From Saprospiraceae bacterium (lineage in GTDB: Bacteria; Bacteroidota; Bacteroidia; Chitinophagales; Saprospiraceae), in the NCBI GenBank assembly GCA_029263015.1, contig JAJCYI010000127.1, positions 1 through 64,000 on the forward strand: a DNA stretch of 64,000 nucleotides, read 5' to 3'. How positions within the stretch are numbered: the first letter of the stretch is position 1; each line of letters begins with the position of its first letter. Of this stretch, positions 27,164-35,341 are shown piece by piece. Made by a program: the position numbers and the translations under genes. The notes under the pieces were generated by a model. It was given only the letters and a program-made list of their open reading frames with translations, was not told the DNA's origin and searched no databases.

Positions 27164-27952
27164 CTAACGGGTCAATGCAAGAACCAAAGTGGCCAATGAT
27201 GCAAATACCCCAGTTGCTGACAATACCCTCGGCCAAGGGTCATTGATAACCCTGGCTTTTTCCTTTAATGGTTTAACATAAATCACATCATTCTGCTTCA
27301 GGTAAAAATAGGGCGATTCAAAGGCCCGGGACGATGTGAGATCCACCACCCCAAATTCCCTGAGCTGTCCTTTTTCCCTGATAACCATAATGTTTGCCCT
27401 ATTTGCAAAAGAAGTCATATCGCCCGCCAATGTGAGGGCTTCCAACAAGGTAAAGCGTTCATCCGGAAATGTAAAAACGCCCGGCCTCACTACATCACCC
27501 ATGATACTTACGTGAAGGTTCAAGAACCTAACATCTACAACTGGATCCCTCAAATAATAAAACAACCTATTCCTGATCGTATCCTTGGCGACCTCTCGTG
27601 TGAAGCCATCCAGTTTTATTTTCCCCAAAACCGGGAATTCAATGTTCCCTTCTTCGTCCACCAAATATCCCTGCCCGATAAATGACCCATCCTTAGACTG
27701 GGTAATCCTTTTATTGAACACCCTGGCGGCGGTGGAATCAAACGTTGAAACCGTGATTGAAAGAATATCGTCGGTCTGGATGACTATTTTCTGGACGTCC
27801 TGGATATATTGAGAGCTTATCAGTCCCGAGTCCGATTCATCTTGGAAATTGAGCAATCTTTCATGCGGGACGCAGGATTGGAATAATCCAAAGAAGCAAA
27901 TCAGTAATACTGCATAAATCAAGTTTTTGGTCGTGCGATTAATTCGAGTCAT
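27164..27952 (-). CDS. Polysaccharide export lipoprotein (Wza/GumB-like)
   Basis: 262 residues. Lipoprotein signal peptide with a hydrophobic core and a cysteine in FQSCVPHERLL (about residue 27). A polysaccharide export (Poly_export) domain follows with IVIQTDDILSITVSTFD, and an SLBB-like domain with VSIMGDVVRPGVFTFPDERF and LLEALTLAGD. The C terminus ends in a hydrophobic helix (VFASLATLVLALTR). That is the short form usual in Bacteroidota. It should form the outer-membrane export channel with the Wzc-like kinase directly downstream. Confidence 0.9.
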   Translation of the reverse strand: MTRINRTTKNLIYAVLLICFFGLFQSCVPHERLLNFQDESDSGLISSQYIQDVQKIVIQTDDILSITVSTFDSTAARVFNKRITQSKDGSFIGQGYLVDEEGNIEFPVLGKIKLDGFTREVAKDTIRNRLFYYLRDPVVDVRFLNLHVSIMGDVVRPGVFTFPDERFTLLEALTLAGDMTSFANRANIMVIREKGQLREFGVVDLTSSRAFESPYFYLKQNDVIYVKPLKEKARVINDPWPRVLSATGVFASLATLVLALTR

Positions 27953-27996
27953 TATCAGTTGAATGGTTTATAGAGCAGAAAAAAGACGTCCTAAAC

Positions 27997-29079
27997 CTAA
28001 AGGGCTTCCTCTACTTTGGTAGCGGAGACCCTAAGAGATTGTTTTTCTTTTTTGGTTCTTAAAAATATATTTAAAAGTACATACGGCAGGCTTCCGGCCA
28101 ATAACAACATTAAGCTACCGATAACTATGCTTTGTGGAAGTAACAAAAAGGAGGCTGCAATTACGATCACACTCCAAGTATACAATACCCAGCAGATGGG
28201 ACATTGTCCCAAGCCAGTATTTAACATTAAATGGTGTATGTGGGTACGATCGCCTTTAAATGGTGAATGCGCACTCGAAATCCGGCCAAGTACCACCCTC
28301 GTAATATCTGCCAATGGCAGGATCAAAAACGAAAACACCACCAGCGGTGAGCAGGTGATACTACCTCCAACCTGAGCGTGGTTTTGAAAAAAAACAATCG
28401 TGAAAAATGACAGGATTATCCCGATAAATGTCGAGCCGTTGTCGCCCATGAATATTTTCGCCTTTCCGAAATTGAACCAGAGAAAACCGAAAACCGAACC
28501 AGCTAATGCAACTGCCAGCGCAGCATAGTTCTCCATGCCCGAAAAATAAAAAAGCACGGCAAATGCCAATGCTGATATGATAGTCAGGCCTCCGGCCAAA
28601 CCATTGATTCCATCTATGAAGTTGTATGCGTTGACAATCGCGCCAATCAAAAATATAGTCAGAAAATAACTAACTAAAATCGGTACCTCCACCTCCAGCC
28701 CAGGGATATAGGTCAACCTGATGCCCCCCATGAACATTAAACTTGCCACACCAACCTGAATAGCCAACCGCGTAAAGGCCGAAATGCCAACGAGGTCATC
28801 TTTTACACCTGTAAGAAAAAGAATGAATGCTCCAACAAAAAAGTAGTTGAAAGCAGCCATACTGTGGACTTCAGACACCAAAGATATTGCTATCCAAAAT
28901 GAAGAAAAGATTGAAATCCCGCCTAGTGAAGAAACCTTTTCACAGTGGTGTTTCAGGTTATTGTTGCCATCAAAAATTTTCTTTTTGTTGGCAAGGTCAA
29001 TTATTGACAAGGTGAATAAAAAACTCCCAATCAGGGAGATAGGAAAAGAAAATATTCTGGGTACTAGTGTTGTATCCAT
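27997..29079 (-). CDS. WecA/MraY-family undecaprenyl-phosphate sugar-1-P transferase
   Basis: About 360 residues from ATG at 29079 (a TTG three codons upstream is less likely). Polytopic, with the family motifs FLTGVKDDLVG (Mg-binding Asp pair), NAYNFIDGINGLAGG, KIFMGDNGSTFIG and KGDRTHIHHLMLNTGL (HIHH loop). These enzymes start lipid-linked glycan assembly by moving a sugar-1-phosphate, usually a HexNAc-1-P, from UDP-sugar to undecaprenyl phosphate. Its place at the head of the locus suggests it initiates this polysaccharide. A paralogue is encoded at 57097-58170. Confidence 0.9.
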   Translation of the reverse strand: MDTTLVPRIFSFPISLIGSFLFTLSIIDLANKKKIFDGNNNLKHHCEKVSSLGGISIFSSFWIAISLVSEVHSMAAFNYFFVGAFILFLTGVKDDLVGISAFTRLAIQVGVASLMFMGGIRLTYIPGLEVEVPILVSYFLTIFLIGAIVNAYNFIDGINGLAGGLTIISALAFAVLFYFSGMENYAALAVALAGSVFGFLWFNFGKAKIFMGDNGSTFIGIILSFFTIVFFQNHAQVGGSITCSPLVVFSFLILPLADITRVVLGRISSAHSPFKGDRTHIHHLMLNTGLGQCPICWVLYTWSVIVIAASFLLLPQSIVIGSLMLLLAGSLPYVLLNIFLRTKKEKQSLRVSATKVEEAL

Positions 29080-29119
29080 GAGAGTCAAATGTTTGTTTTT
29101 TGGAAAATAATCTCATGTC

Positions 29120-29857
29120 TTAAAAAGTAGCATTCTTGAATTTTCGTCCTGCAATAAGGTTCATGACCGACCCATCTTTTGTTGCTTTTTGCAAAACTTC
29201 CAAATGACCAGGATGGTGCATATCAGTACCAAGCAGATCTACCAAGTCAGCTTTCAAAAGTTTAAGAGCCAGTTCTTTTGTTGGCTTGCCGTAATGGCCA
29301 GTAAGTGACATCGTATTCACTTGGAGCATACAGCCAAAATCTTTCATTTTACTGAACTCGTCTACTTTGTAATAACCATACCTTTCAGGATGTGCAATGA
29401 TGGGTTGGTAACCTTTTATCCTCATTTGAAAAATACTGTCGTAAAGGTTGGGGGGAGGTGAAAAAGTGGAAATCTCCATCAACAGATGATTGCCCGAAAA
29501 AGTGAGTAATTTTTCTTTCTCTATTTTTTCTTTGAATTCAAAATCCACAAAATATTCCGCAGCGCATTCCAACTCAATTTCCAATCCTGCTGACGCTACT
29601 GCCTTTTTTAATTTCTCAAATCCGGTCATAATTGTTTCCCGCGTATTGGGGAAGTAATCGGGCCGGATATGCGGGGTCGTGATTATTTTTTTGTACCCAA
29701 GCTCCATCAACCCTTTTATCATCGTAAGGCTGGTCTCCACAGTATCTGCCCCATCATCGACACCCGGCACCAAGTGCGAGTGCATGTCTGTGCCCAATAT
29801 CGAAAAATCTGAAATTACGGGTTTGGAAATTCTCTTTTTAAATAACTGTAAAATCAC
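29120..29857 (-). CDS. PHP-type tyrosine-protein phosphatase (CpsB/YwqE-like)
   Basis: 245 residues from GTG at 29857, giving MILQLFKKRISKP as N terminus as in Bacteroidota homologues; the frame stays open to 29947 but that extension has no family resemblance. Metal-binding motif DMHSHLVPGVDDGA with His26 and His28, then TTPHIRPDYF, MEISTFSPPPNLYD, PIIAHPERYGYY and GTDMHHPGH, all typical of the Mn-dependent PHP phosphatases that dephosphorylate BY-kinases. It is the first gene of the locus and should counteract the Wzc-like kinase. The 5' leader may be about 490 nt long if the promoter proposed at 30352-30384 is right. Confidence 0.88.
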   Translation of the reverse strand: MILQLFKKRISKPVISDFSILGTDMHSHLVPGVDDGADTVETSLTMIKGLMELGYKKIITTPHIRPDYFPNTRETIMTGFEKLKKAVASAGLEIELECAAEYFVDFEFKEKIEKEKLLTFSGNHLLMEISTFSPPPNLYDSIFQMRIKGYQPIIAHPERYGYYKVDEFSKMKDFGCMLQVNTMSLTGHYGKPTKELALKLLKADLVDLLGTDMHHPGHLEVLQKATKDGSVMNLIAGRKFKNATF

Positions 29858-30558
29858 TAAAAGGGAGGTTTTGGGAATGATTAAGTCAAGGAACAAACAT
29901 GGCTTCGCCGTTGATAAGTCGCAACCTATCACCGTATGATATGCCAATATTAAGTTGCCTCGGCAACAAGTTCTTTAAGTGTGTTATGTTAAGAATGAGA
30001 AACACGAATAAATTCAAGTTAAATATTAGTGGTAATCTCAAATTCAACTATCAATCTGTGTTCCCCATAGCGTAATTCTCGGCTATGCTTTCTTTCAATT
30101 TGAAATCACAATTATGCAAAGATGCACCAAAGCATTTAAAGCAAGTACTTTATGCATAAAGGTTTTCTCAAATGTTAGATGCCACAAGGAAATAGTATAG
30201 ATGTTTCTCGTAAGAGATACGGGGGGAGTTGCAAGATCATCGGGAATTCATAATTGCAACTTTTATTATGTAGATTAGCCATGCAAATGGAAGACAACGG
30301 AAAATAATTTATAGAAAAGTAAATCGGTCGGTGATACTGGTTCGTTTCTCTCAAATTTAGCCTCCTTGAGTTCTTCCCTTTCAAGAACTGCGTCGCAAAA
30401 TTAAAGAACTTTGTCAAAAGAAGCAAACATGGGTAAGTCTTGAATATCAGTAATTTAGATTTAATTCTACTTATAGATGCCTGTCATCAAACAACAAAGT
30501 ATAGCCACAAGATTATCAAAAAGTTATGAGTATAGTTATTTACTTATTTGAAAAAAAA
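29858..30558. other. Long AT-rich non-coding stretch upstream of the polysaccharide locus
   Basis: About 700 bp without a convincing gene, between the lptF-like gene end and the phosphatase start. It holds a candidate promoter (30352-30384), a small hairpin GTTGCCTCGGCAAC at 29954-29967 and a 12-nt palindrome TTTATGCATAAA near 30149. Both genes flanking it are on the minus strand, so this is promoter and leader space for the polysaccharide locus. No tRNA, riboswitch or small-RNA gene was recognised. Confidence 0.6.
30352..30384 (-). promoter_or_regulatory. Candidate Bacteroidota-type promoter of the polysaccharide locus
   Basis: Reading the minus strand, TTG at 30384-30382 is followed after 22 nt by TAAATTTG (30359-30352), which fits the TTG-N17-23-TAnnTTTG pattern of the primary sigma factor of this phylum. 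Transcription would begin near 30345 and read into the phosphatase gene after a long leader. Confidence 0.45.
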
Positions 30559-31647
30559 TTATTTCTGAGCACGGCTTACCAAGACCATCGCAATAACTGA
30601 AAAAACCAAGTTTGGCATCCAAACGCCGATAATGGCAGACAGCGCTTCATTCATGGCAAAAGTGATAGAGAACTTGGCCATAAAAACAAAAGTGGCCCCC
30701 AAGGCTATGCCCAACGCCAAATGGAATCCCATCCCCCCCCTCACTTTTCTCGTCGCCACGGCCATCCCTATTATGGTCACAATTAAGAGCGTAAACGGGT
30801 CGGCTGTGCGGCGGTATAATTCTATTTCATATAGCTTTGTATTCCCAATTCCGCGTTGTTTTTCTTCTTCGATAAACGCCTTTAACTTGTGCGAAGGGAT
30901 CATCTCACGGGTATCGTCATACCTGACAAAGTCATTCGGGGTTAGGTTAAAAGTCGTATCCAGTTTCTCTCTCCCTCCGACGATGATTTTTTCATCATTG
31001 CTATCAAAAGAGTGAATTTCGTAATTACTTAGCTGCCATTTATTGGGAGCACCCTGCCAGCGGGCTTCCGCTGCTTCAATAAAAGAAACAATGCGGTTGC
31101 CTTCCAGTTTTTCTATTCTGAAGTTGCGCGCCGTGGAATCCCTTTTGAAATAATCCCTTACATATATTTTCATGCCCGGCGAGATGAACATGTGAACATC
31201 TCTGGTCTGCCCTTTGTCACTCTCTTTCATAATGTAGGAATGAAAAAAATCCAGTCGGGTCTTATTGCTTTCCGGAATGATAAAATGGTTGAGCAACAGA
31301 TGTACTGAAGCAATCAAACCTGCCCCGATCAGGTACGGGCGCATAAGCCGGCGAAAACTCACCCCTGCATTTAATATGGATATAACTTCGGAATTGTTGG
31401 CCATTCTGGAGGTAAAGAAGATTACCGAAATCATGGCGAAAAGAGGCCAGAGCAGCCCATTGATGAAAATAGCAAAATTGAGGTAATACTCTTTGGCCAC
31501 CTGTCCGGCAGGCAATTGTTCATCAATGAATTCTTCCACATTTTGACTAAAATCAATGACGACCGCAATGAGGGTAAAGATCAGCACAACAAACAAGAAG
31601 GTGCCGAGGAATTTTTTGATGATATAGCGGTCAAGTATTTTTAGCAT
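30559..31647 (-). CDS. LptF/LptG family lipopolysaccharide export permease
   Basis: 362 residues from ATG at 31647 (MLKILDRYIIKKFLGTF), the usual LptF/G start with first helix at about 12-34. The frame runs on to 31749, but those residues only translate the GTAAAAA/GGCAAAA tandem repeats (FCLLPFYFLLFTFYF) and are rejected as coding. Further helices lie at about 52-80, 100-120 and three near the C terminus (LLIVTIIGMAVATRK onwards), with a periplasmic beta-jellyroll region between, the YjgP/YjgQ layout. It is one half of the LptB2FG transporter that pulls LPS from the inner membrane. The sequence does not decide between F and G. Confidence 0.88.
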   Translation of the reverse strand: MLKILDRYIIKKFLGTFLFVVLIFTLIAVVIDFSQNVEEFIDEQLPAGQVAKEYYLNFAIFINGLLWPLFAMISVIFFTSRMANNSEVISILNAGVSFRRLMRPYLIGAGLIASVHLLLNHFIIPESNKTRLDFFHSYIMKESDKGQTRDVHMFISPGMKIYVRDYFKRDSTARNFRIEKLEGNRIVSFIEAAEARWQGAPNKWQLSNYEIHSFDSNDEKIIVGGREKLDTTFNLTPNDFVRYDDTREMIPSHKLKAFIEEEKQRGIGNTKLYEIELYRRTADPFTLLIVTIIGMAVATRKVRGGMGFHLALGIALGATFVFMAKFSITFAMNEALSAIIGVWMPNLVFSVIAMVLVSRAQK

Positions 31648-31649
31648 GG

Positions 31650-31760
31650 GAAAGGGAAAGGGGAAGTAAAAAGTAAAAAGTAAAAAGTAAAAAGGCAAAA
31701 GGCAAAAGGCAAAAGTAGAACGGGGAGGAGGTCTTAACTCTTGATCCATTTACTTTTCTT
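31650..31760. repeat. 7-nt tandem repeats with inverted partner between lptF-like and tgt
   Basis: GTAAAAA is repeated four times (about 31666-31693), followed by three copies of GGCAAAA (about 31694-31714). About 35-40 nt further on, the partner TTTACTTTTCTTTTTGC (31750-31766) is complementary to these words. The tract is preceded by GGGAAAGGG words. It spans from just upstream of the lptF-like start to the tgt stop codon. Confidence 0.75.
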
Positions 31761-31764
31761 TTTG

Positions 31765-32895
31765 CTAAAGGCGTACTTTCATTTGGGCTACCATCTGATT
31801 TTTCCAATTTAAAAAATCACCTTCGATGATGTGCTTCCTGGCTTCTTTCACCAACCAAAGGAAAAAACAGAGATTGTGCAACGAGGCGATCTGCGCCCCA
31901 AGGTATTCTTTGCTGTAGATCAAATGTCGAAGGTAAGCCTTGGTATGGGTGCGGCTGGTATAGCTGGTGCTGTTTTCGTCAATCGCACTTAGGTCATCTT
32001 TCCACTTGGCATTTTTGATGTTGATAATGCCCTCGGAAGTATATAACATGCCGTGTCGGGCATTGCGGGTGGGCAGCACACAATCGAACATATCGATACC
32101 AAGTGCAATGCATTCCAAAATATTCATTGGGGTGCCAACGCCCATGAGGTACCGCGGTTTTTCTTTTGGTAAAATACAGCAAACCAACTCTGTCATTCCA
32201 TACATATCCTCATCGGGTTCGCCCACCGACAAGCCACCAATAGCATTTCCTTCCCGCTCAAAAGAAGCAATGGTCTCAGCCGACTGCTTCCGCAAATCCG
32301 TGAAAGTGCTGCCCTGCACAATTGGAAAAAGCGTTTGCTGGTAGCCATGGATTCCATCCGTTTGGTCAAATTGGTCGCAGCAGCGTTTCAGCCAACGGTG
32401 GGTCATCTCCATTGAATTTTTGGCATACCTGTATTCGCAGGGATAGGGCGTACATTCATCAAAAGCCATGATGATGTCTGCACCGATTTCACGCTGTATA
32501 TCCATCGCCTTCTCAGGGCTGAAAAAATGCTTCGAGCCATCAATGTGCGATTTGAATGTCACGCCTTCTTCTTTGATCTTTCTTTGATTGCTCAGGGAAT
32601 ATACCTGATAACCGCCACTGTCCGTCAGCATGGGACGATTCCAGCCAATGAATTTATGCAGGCCGCCGGCCTTTTTCAAAATTTCTGTTCCTGGCCGCAG
32701 GTATAAATGATAGGTGTTTCCTAAAATGATCTGTGCTTGAATAGTGTCGGTCAACTCGTGTTGGTGGATGGCCCGCACAGCTCCGACTGTGCCCACTGGC
32801 ATGAAGATGGGTGTTTCGATCTCGCCGTGCCCTGTTTCAATAAGTCCCGCCCGGGCAGATGAATTTGGATCAGTATTTTTTAAGTGAAATTTCAA
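31765..32895 (-). CDS. tgt: Queuine tRNA-ribosyltransferase
   Basis: 376 residues, the usual bacterial length. MKFHLKNTD at the start, LTDSGGYQVYSL with the substrate-binding aspartate, IMAFDECTPYP, GGLSVGEP, and YLMGVGTPMNILECIALGIDMFDCVLPTRNARHG with the catalytic aspartate region, all in order. The zinc ligands normally in CxCxxC-x25-H appear weakened here: near the C terminus only DENSTSYTSRTHTKAYLRHL is seen, without the usual cysteine cluster, though a Cys follows later in HNLCFFL. It swaps guanine-34 for preQ1 in tRNAs with GUN anticodons. The start codon is TTG at 32895, no ATG being available. Confidence 0.93.
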   Translation of the reverse strand: MKFHLKNTDPNSSARAGLIETGHGEIETPIFMPVGTVGAVRAIHQHELTDTIQAQIILGNTYHLYLRPGTEILKKAGGLHKFIGWNRPMLTDSGGYQVYSLSNQRKIKEEGVTFKSHIDGSKHFFSPEKAMDIQREIGADIIMAFDECTPYPCEYRYAKNSMEMTHRWLKRCCDQFDQTDGIHGYQQTLFPIVQGSTFTDLRKQSAETIASFEREGNAIGGLSVGEPDEDMYGMTELVCCILPKEKPRYLMGVGTPMNILECIALGIDMFDCVLPTRNARHGMLYTSEGIINIKNAKWKDDLSAIDENSTSYTSRTHTKAYLRHLIYSKEYLGAQIASLHNLCFFLWLVKEARKHIIEGDFLNWKNQMVAQMKVRL

Positions 32896-32900
32896 TGAGG

Positions 32901-33022
32901 GTTTGAGTTTCTGAGTTCGTGAGGGTTTGAGAGACTGAGTTCGTGAGGGTTTGAGAGACTAAGCCCCGAACGCAGAGGATTACGAACTCACATCCTCAAA
33001 AAACTCACGAACTCAAAAACTC
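32901..33022. repeat. 24-nt perfect tandem repeat with inverted copies between tgt and HD-PycTM gene
   Basis: Two identical 24-nt units lie head to tail at 32913-32936 and 32937-32960, each starting GAGTTCGTGAGGG and ending GAGAGACT, preceded by a partial unit. The right arm has inverted copies of the same words, CTCACGAACTC at 33004-33014 and ACGAACTCAC near 32982, so alternative hairpins can form. The right end touches the TGA stop of the HD-PycTM gene. There is no terminator-type U-run. Confidence 0.85.
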
Positions 33023-34280
33023 ACATCAAAAAAGCTATGGCAAACGCTGCTACTGTTGCAATCATCCCATACATAAATACGGTGTAACAGTAACTCAGGA
33101 AACGATATTTTTTTGCCAAGACAACACCAAGGAAATATAAATCTTTAGTCATGGAGCTATATAGGAAATCCTGGTCTTTTATCATTTCTGTCATGCCCCA
33201 ATGGTAGTCCTTTAAAGGCATTTTATAAAAATTGCCAAAGAACAACAGGTTGGCAATGCGTTTTTCAATGTCTTCCCGGGTAAACTTCCCTTCCGTTATT
33301 TTAGGTTTTGTGGAAATGGTCGCCAGCACTATGGCAGAGATGCAGGACAACAACAAAATGATGGTTGGAATAACGAGTCCTTTTGAATCCTCCAGCAAAG
33401 GCAGCAATTGTGGCAATGATATCGAGATGACAATGGCATTAATACTCAACATGATATTGGCCTTGTTGTCGGCGATGGAACTGAGATTGATATGTGTTCG
33501 GTAGGTGGTGCGGTACATTGTTTCCACGCCACGACCCAGGTCAAAGGTTTTCAGGTCTATTTCTGAGGAAGACATGCCGGGCTGGATTTTCCTCTTTTTC
33601 TTTTTCTTCGGCCTCTTATAGATTTTGTTTTTGTCTAACCTTGCCAGTTCGTCCACCGATTCAACTTTGGTCGGGTTCAAGCGTTGGTGCTGCTTTTGCA
33701 ATTGTTTGATGTGTTTAAGTTTTCTCTTTAAATAAAGTTCTTGCGCTGCTTTCGTAAAATAATTGTGGTTGCCCATGAAGTCTATCTCGAACTGAATCCA
33801 CTCCTGTTCTGACATTAAAATGCTTCTCGTCATGAGCAATTCCTGTCGCAACCTTCCACAGCGATCCCAATATATTTCTTTCCCCAAATGGCTCAAGTCT
33901 GCATCGCACATGATTTCTTCGAGCAGATCTTTTGGTTTGAAAGGCAACTTCGTGGCCATGATGCAACGGGTAATCACGTCTAAGTCCTGCTCTGGCAAAT
34001 TGTGTTTTGAAAAAAAATCAACTGCAAAAGTGCAGCTCCGTTCCTCATGCTCTTCTGCCCCTTCAACATAGCCACAATCGTGAAACCAGGCAGCCAATTG
34101 CAATAACTCTAATTCCCGATCGCTCAGCCTGCAGGCCTTCCCAATTACCTGCACTGCTCCCACCACATTCTTTATGTGTTGGATGTCGTGAAACACATAT
34201 TCAGCACCGATGTTTTTTTGGTAAAAATCGATTACATGCGTCTTGGCAATAGCAATTATGTCTTGATCAGGTTGTGCCAT
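33021..34280 (-). CDS. HD-domain protein fused to Pycsar-type PycTM membrane effector domain
   Basis: 419 residues in three parts. Residues 10-200 form an HD phosphohydrolase domain with His31/His35 (VFHDIQH), the HD pair His67-Asp68 (AWFHDCGY) and Asp126 in CDADLSHLG. A highly basic linker follows (KRPKKKKKRK, 222-231). From about 252 the protein resembles the PycTM/DUF5706 domain: TYRTHINLSSIADNKANIML (259-278), two hydrophobic hairpin helices (279-315) and a last helix at 398-419. PycTM domains are membrane-disrupting effectors in cyclic-pyrimidine (Pycsar) anti-phage systems. The HD part could hydrolyse or sense a nucleotide signal. No cyclase gene is adjacent, so the role is open. Confidence 0.8.
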   Translation of the reverse strand: MAQPDQDIIAIAKTHVIDFYQKNIGAEYVFHDIQHIKNVVGAVQVIGKACRLSDRELELLQLAAWFHDCGYVEGAEEHEERSCTFAVDFFSKHNLPEQDLDVITRCIMATKLPFKPKDLLEEIMCDADLSHLGKEIYWDRCGRLRQELLMTRSILMSEQEWIQFEIDFMGNHNYFTKAAQELYLKRKLKHIKQLQKQHQRLNPTKVESVDELARLDKNKIYKRPKKKKKRKIQPGMSSSEIDLKTFDLGRGVETMYRTTYRTHINLSSIADNKANIMLSINAIVISISLPQLLPLLEDSKGLVIPTIILLLSCISAIVLATISTKPKITEGKFTREDIEKRIANLLFFGNFYKMPLKDYHWGMTEMIKDQDFLYSSMTKDLYFLGVVLAKKYRFLSYCYTVFMYGMIATVAAFAIAFLM

Positions 34281-34371
34281 TTTTTACATTGAGGGTGCTG
34301 CGGCGAAGTTATTAAAAATTAGACGGAAAGTGGTTTATCAATATGGCCGGAGACCGTGGCGTCATTCACTC

Positions 34372-34534
34372 AGTGAAGAGGTTTAAATAAGTTATTCCAA
34401 GATACGCCGCTATTTTTTCTTTTAAATGGACTTTAAAAATCAAGCATAACCCAAGTTATGGTTGACTTTTTTAAGTTCTTTTAAAAGGAACAAAGAGCAA
34501 GAAGATTGGAGTAAATTATTTAAACCTCTTCACT
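34372..34534. repeat. MITE-like 163-nt imperfect palindrome, family 1
   Basis: The 19-nt terminal repeat AGTGAAGAGGTTTAAATAA (34372-34390) is matched perfectly in inverted form at 34516-34534, and the arms stay partly complementary to a central loop near ATAACCCAAGTTAT. No ORF is inside. Its right end overlaps the last bases and the TGA stop codon of the ddpX-like gene. A related end sequence (GAAG..GTTTAAA..GTTATTCC) occurs in the element at 50291-50461. Confidence 0.75.
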
Positions 34535-35237
34535 CACATCGCCAAAGCCAATCATCAATTTCAAAAGTCTTGGGTTTGTAAGAATAATGCCACCACTCGG
34601 TGGAAGTAGATCGGAATCCAAACTCTTCCATTGTTTTTACCAATAAAACCCGGTTGTCGGTCACTACATCTGAATGCCCGCCATAGCTGTGGTAAGCCTC
34701 TTTCCCGAAATAATCAAAATCAGTGCCCATGTCCAATTCATTGCCCAGGCTGTCCACTATCGTCAAGTCAACAGCCATCCCACGGTTGTGCATCGAGCCT
34801 TTACGGGGATCGGCAACATAGCGGGGGTCAGGCACCTTGTTCCAAAGTTTCCATTGAATGGGTCTGGGTCGGTAGCAGTCGTACATTTTCAACCCCAATC
34901 CTTTTTTTTGCAAAAAGCGATGGGCCTCCACCACTGCTGCAGCCACAACTGGTCGGAGGAAACAACGCCCACATTCATACATTTTTTCTTCCACAAAATT
35001 GTTGTCGGTTGCATATCGGAGGTCGAGCCGAATGTTGGGAGCGAGGTGGGTAATTTCTTGCCATTGGGTGGTATCGTAATCTATTGCAATGGCTTCGGGT
35101 TCAGCCATTGCTGTGTCTGGTTGAACATCAATAGTTTCCTTTATTTCCGTTTTTGGACTTTCTGTTATTTTGGGAGATGATTTCTTACTGGTACACTGAA
35201 AGAGCAGTAAACAGGTGAGCAGGAATAGTAGTCGCAT
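34530..35237 (-). CDS. ddpX: D-alanyl-D-alanine dipeptidase (VanX/DdpX-like), lipoprotein
   Basis: 235 residues. Lipoprotein signal peptide LLFLLTCLLLFQC with Cys15, then a low-complexity linker rich in Lys, Pro, Thr and Glu to about 50. The M15D peptidase domain has YDCYRP, then SMHNRGMAVDLT with zinc ligands His150 and Asp157, and EWWHYSY with the catalytic Glu214 and third ligand His217, matching the VanX zinc site. It hydrolyses D-Ala-D-Ala-type dipeptides in the periplasm, probably in peptidoglycan recycling and not in vancomycin resistance, because no VanA/VanH genes are near. The stop codon falls within the terminal repeat of the palindromic element downstream. Confidence 0.9.
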   Translation of the reverse strand: MRLLFLLTCLLLFQCTSKKSSPKITESPKTEIKETIDVQPDTAMAEPEAIAIDYDTTQWQEITHLAPNIRLDLRYATDNNFVEEKMYECGRCFLRPVVAAAVVEAHRFLQKKGLGLKMYDCYRPRPIQWKLWNKVPDPRYVADPRKGSMHNRGMAVDLTIVDSLGNELDMGTDFDYFGKEAYHSYGGHSDVVTDNRVLLVKTMEEFGFRSTSTEWWHYSYKPKTFEIDDWLWRCE

Positions 35238-35341
35238 GGTTGGTTTTACGTTTATATTTTAGACAAAGATGGTGGATTTGGGCCTATTAAATTTTACAGA
35301 CGTCTCACCGTTTTGTTTCTTCACCGTGTCAATTTTTATTT

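Noticed and set aside
30175-30426. 83-codon open frame on the minus strand in the gap before the polysaccharide locus
   Set aside because: No family resemblance, odd composition (many Tyr, Asn, Pro), and it overlaps the promoter candidate; treated as non-coding.
31648-31749. N-terminal extension of the LptF/G protein
   Set aside because: It is a translation of 7-nt tandem repeats; the family start is the internal ATG at 31647.
31666-32960. Tandem repeats considered as CRISPR arrays
   Set aside because: Units are contiguous without unique spacers, and no cas gene is near.
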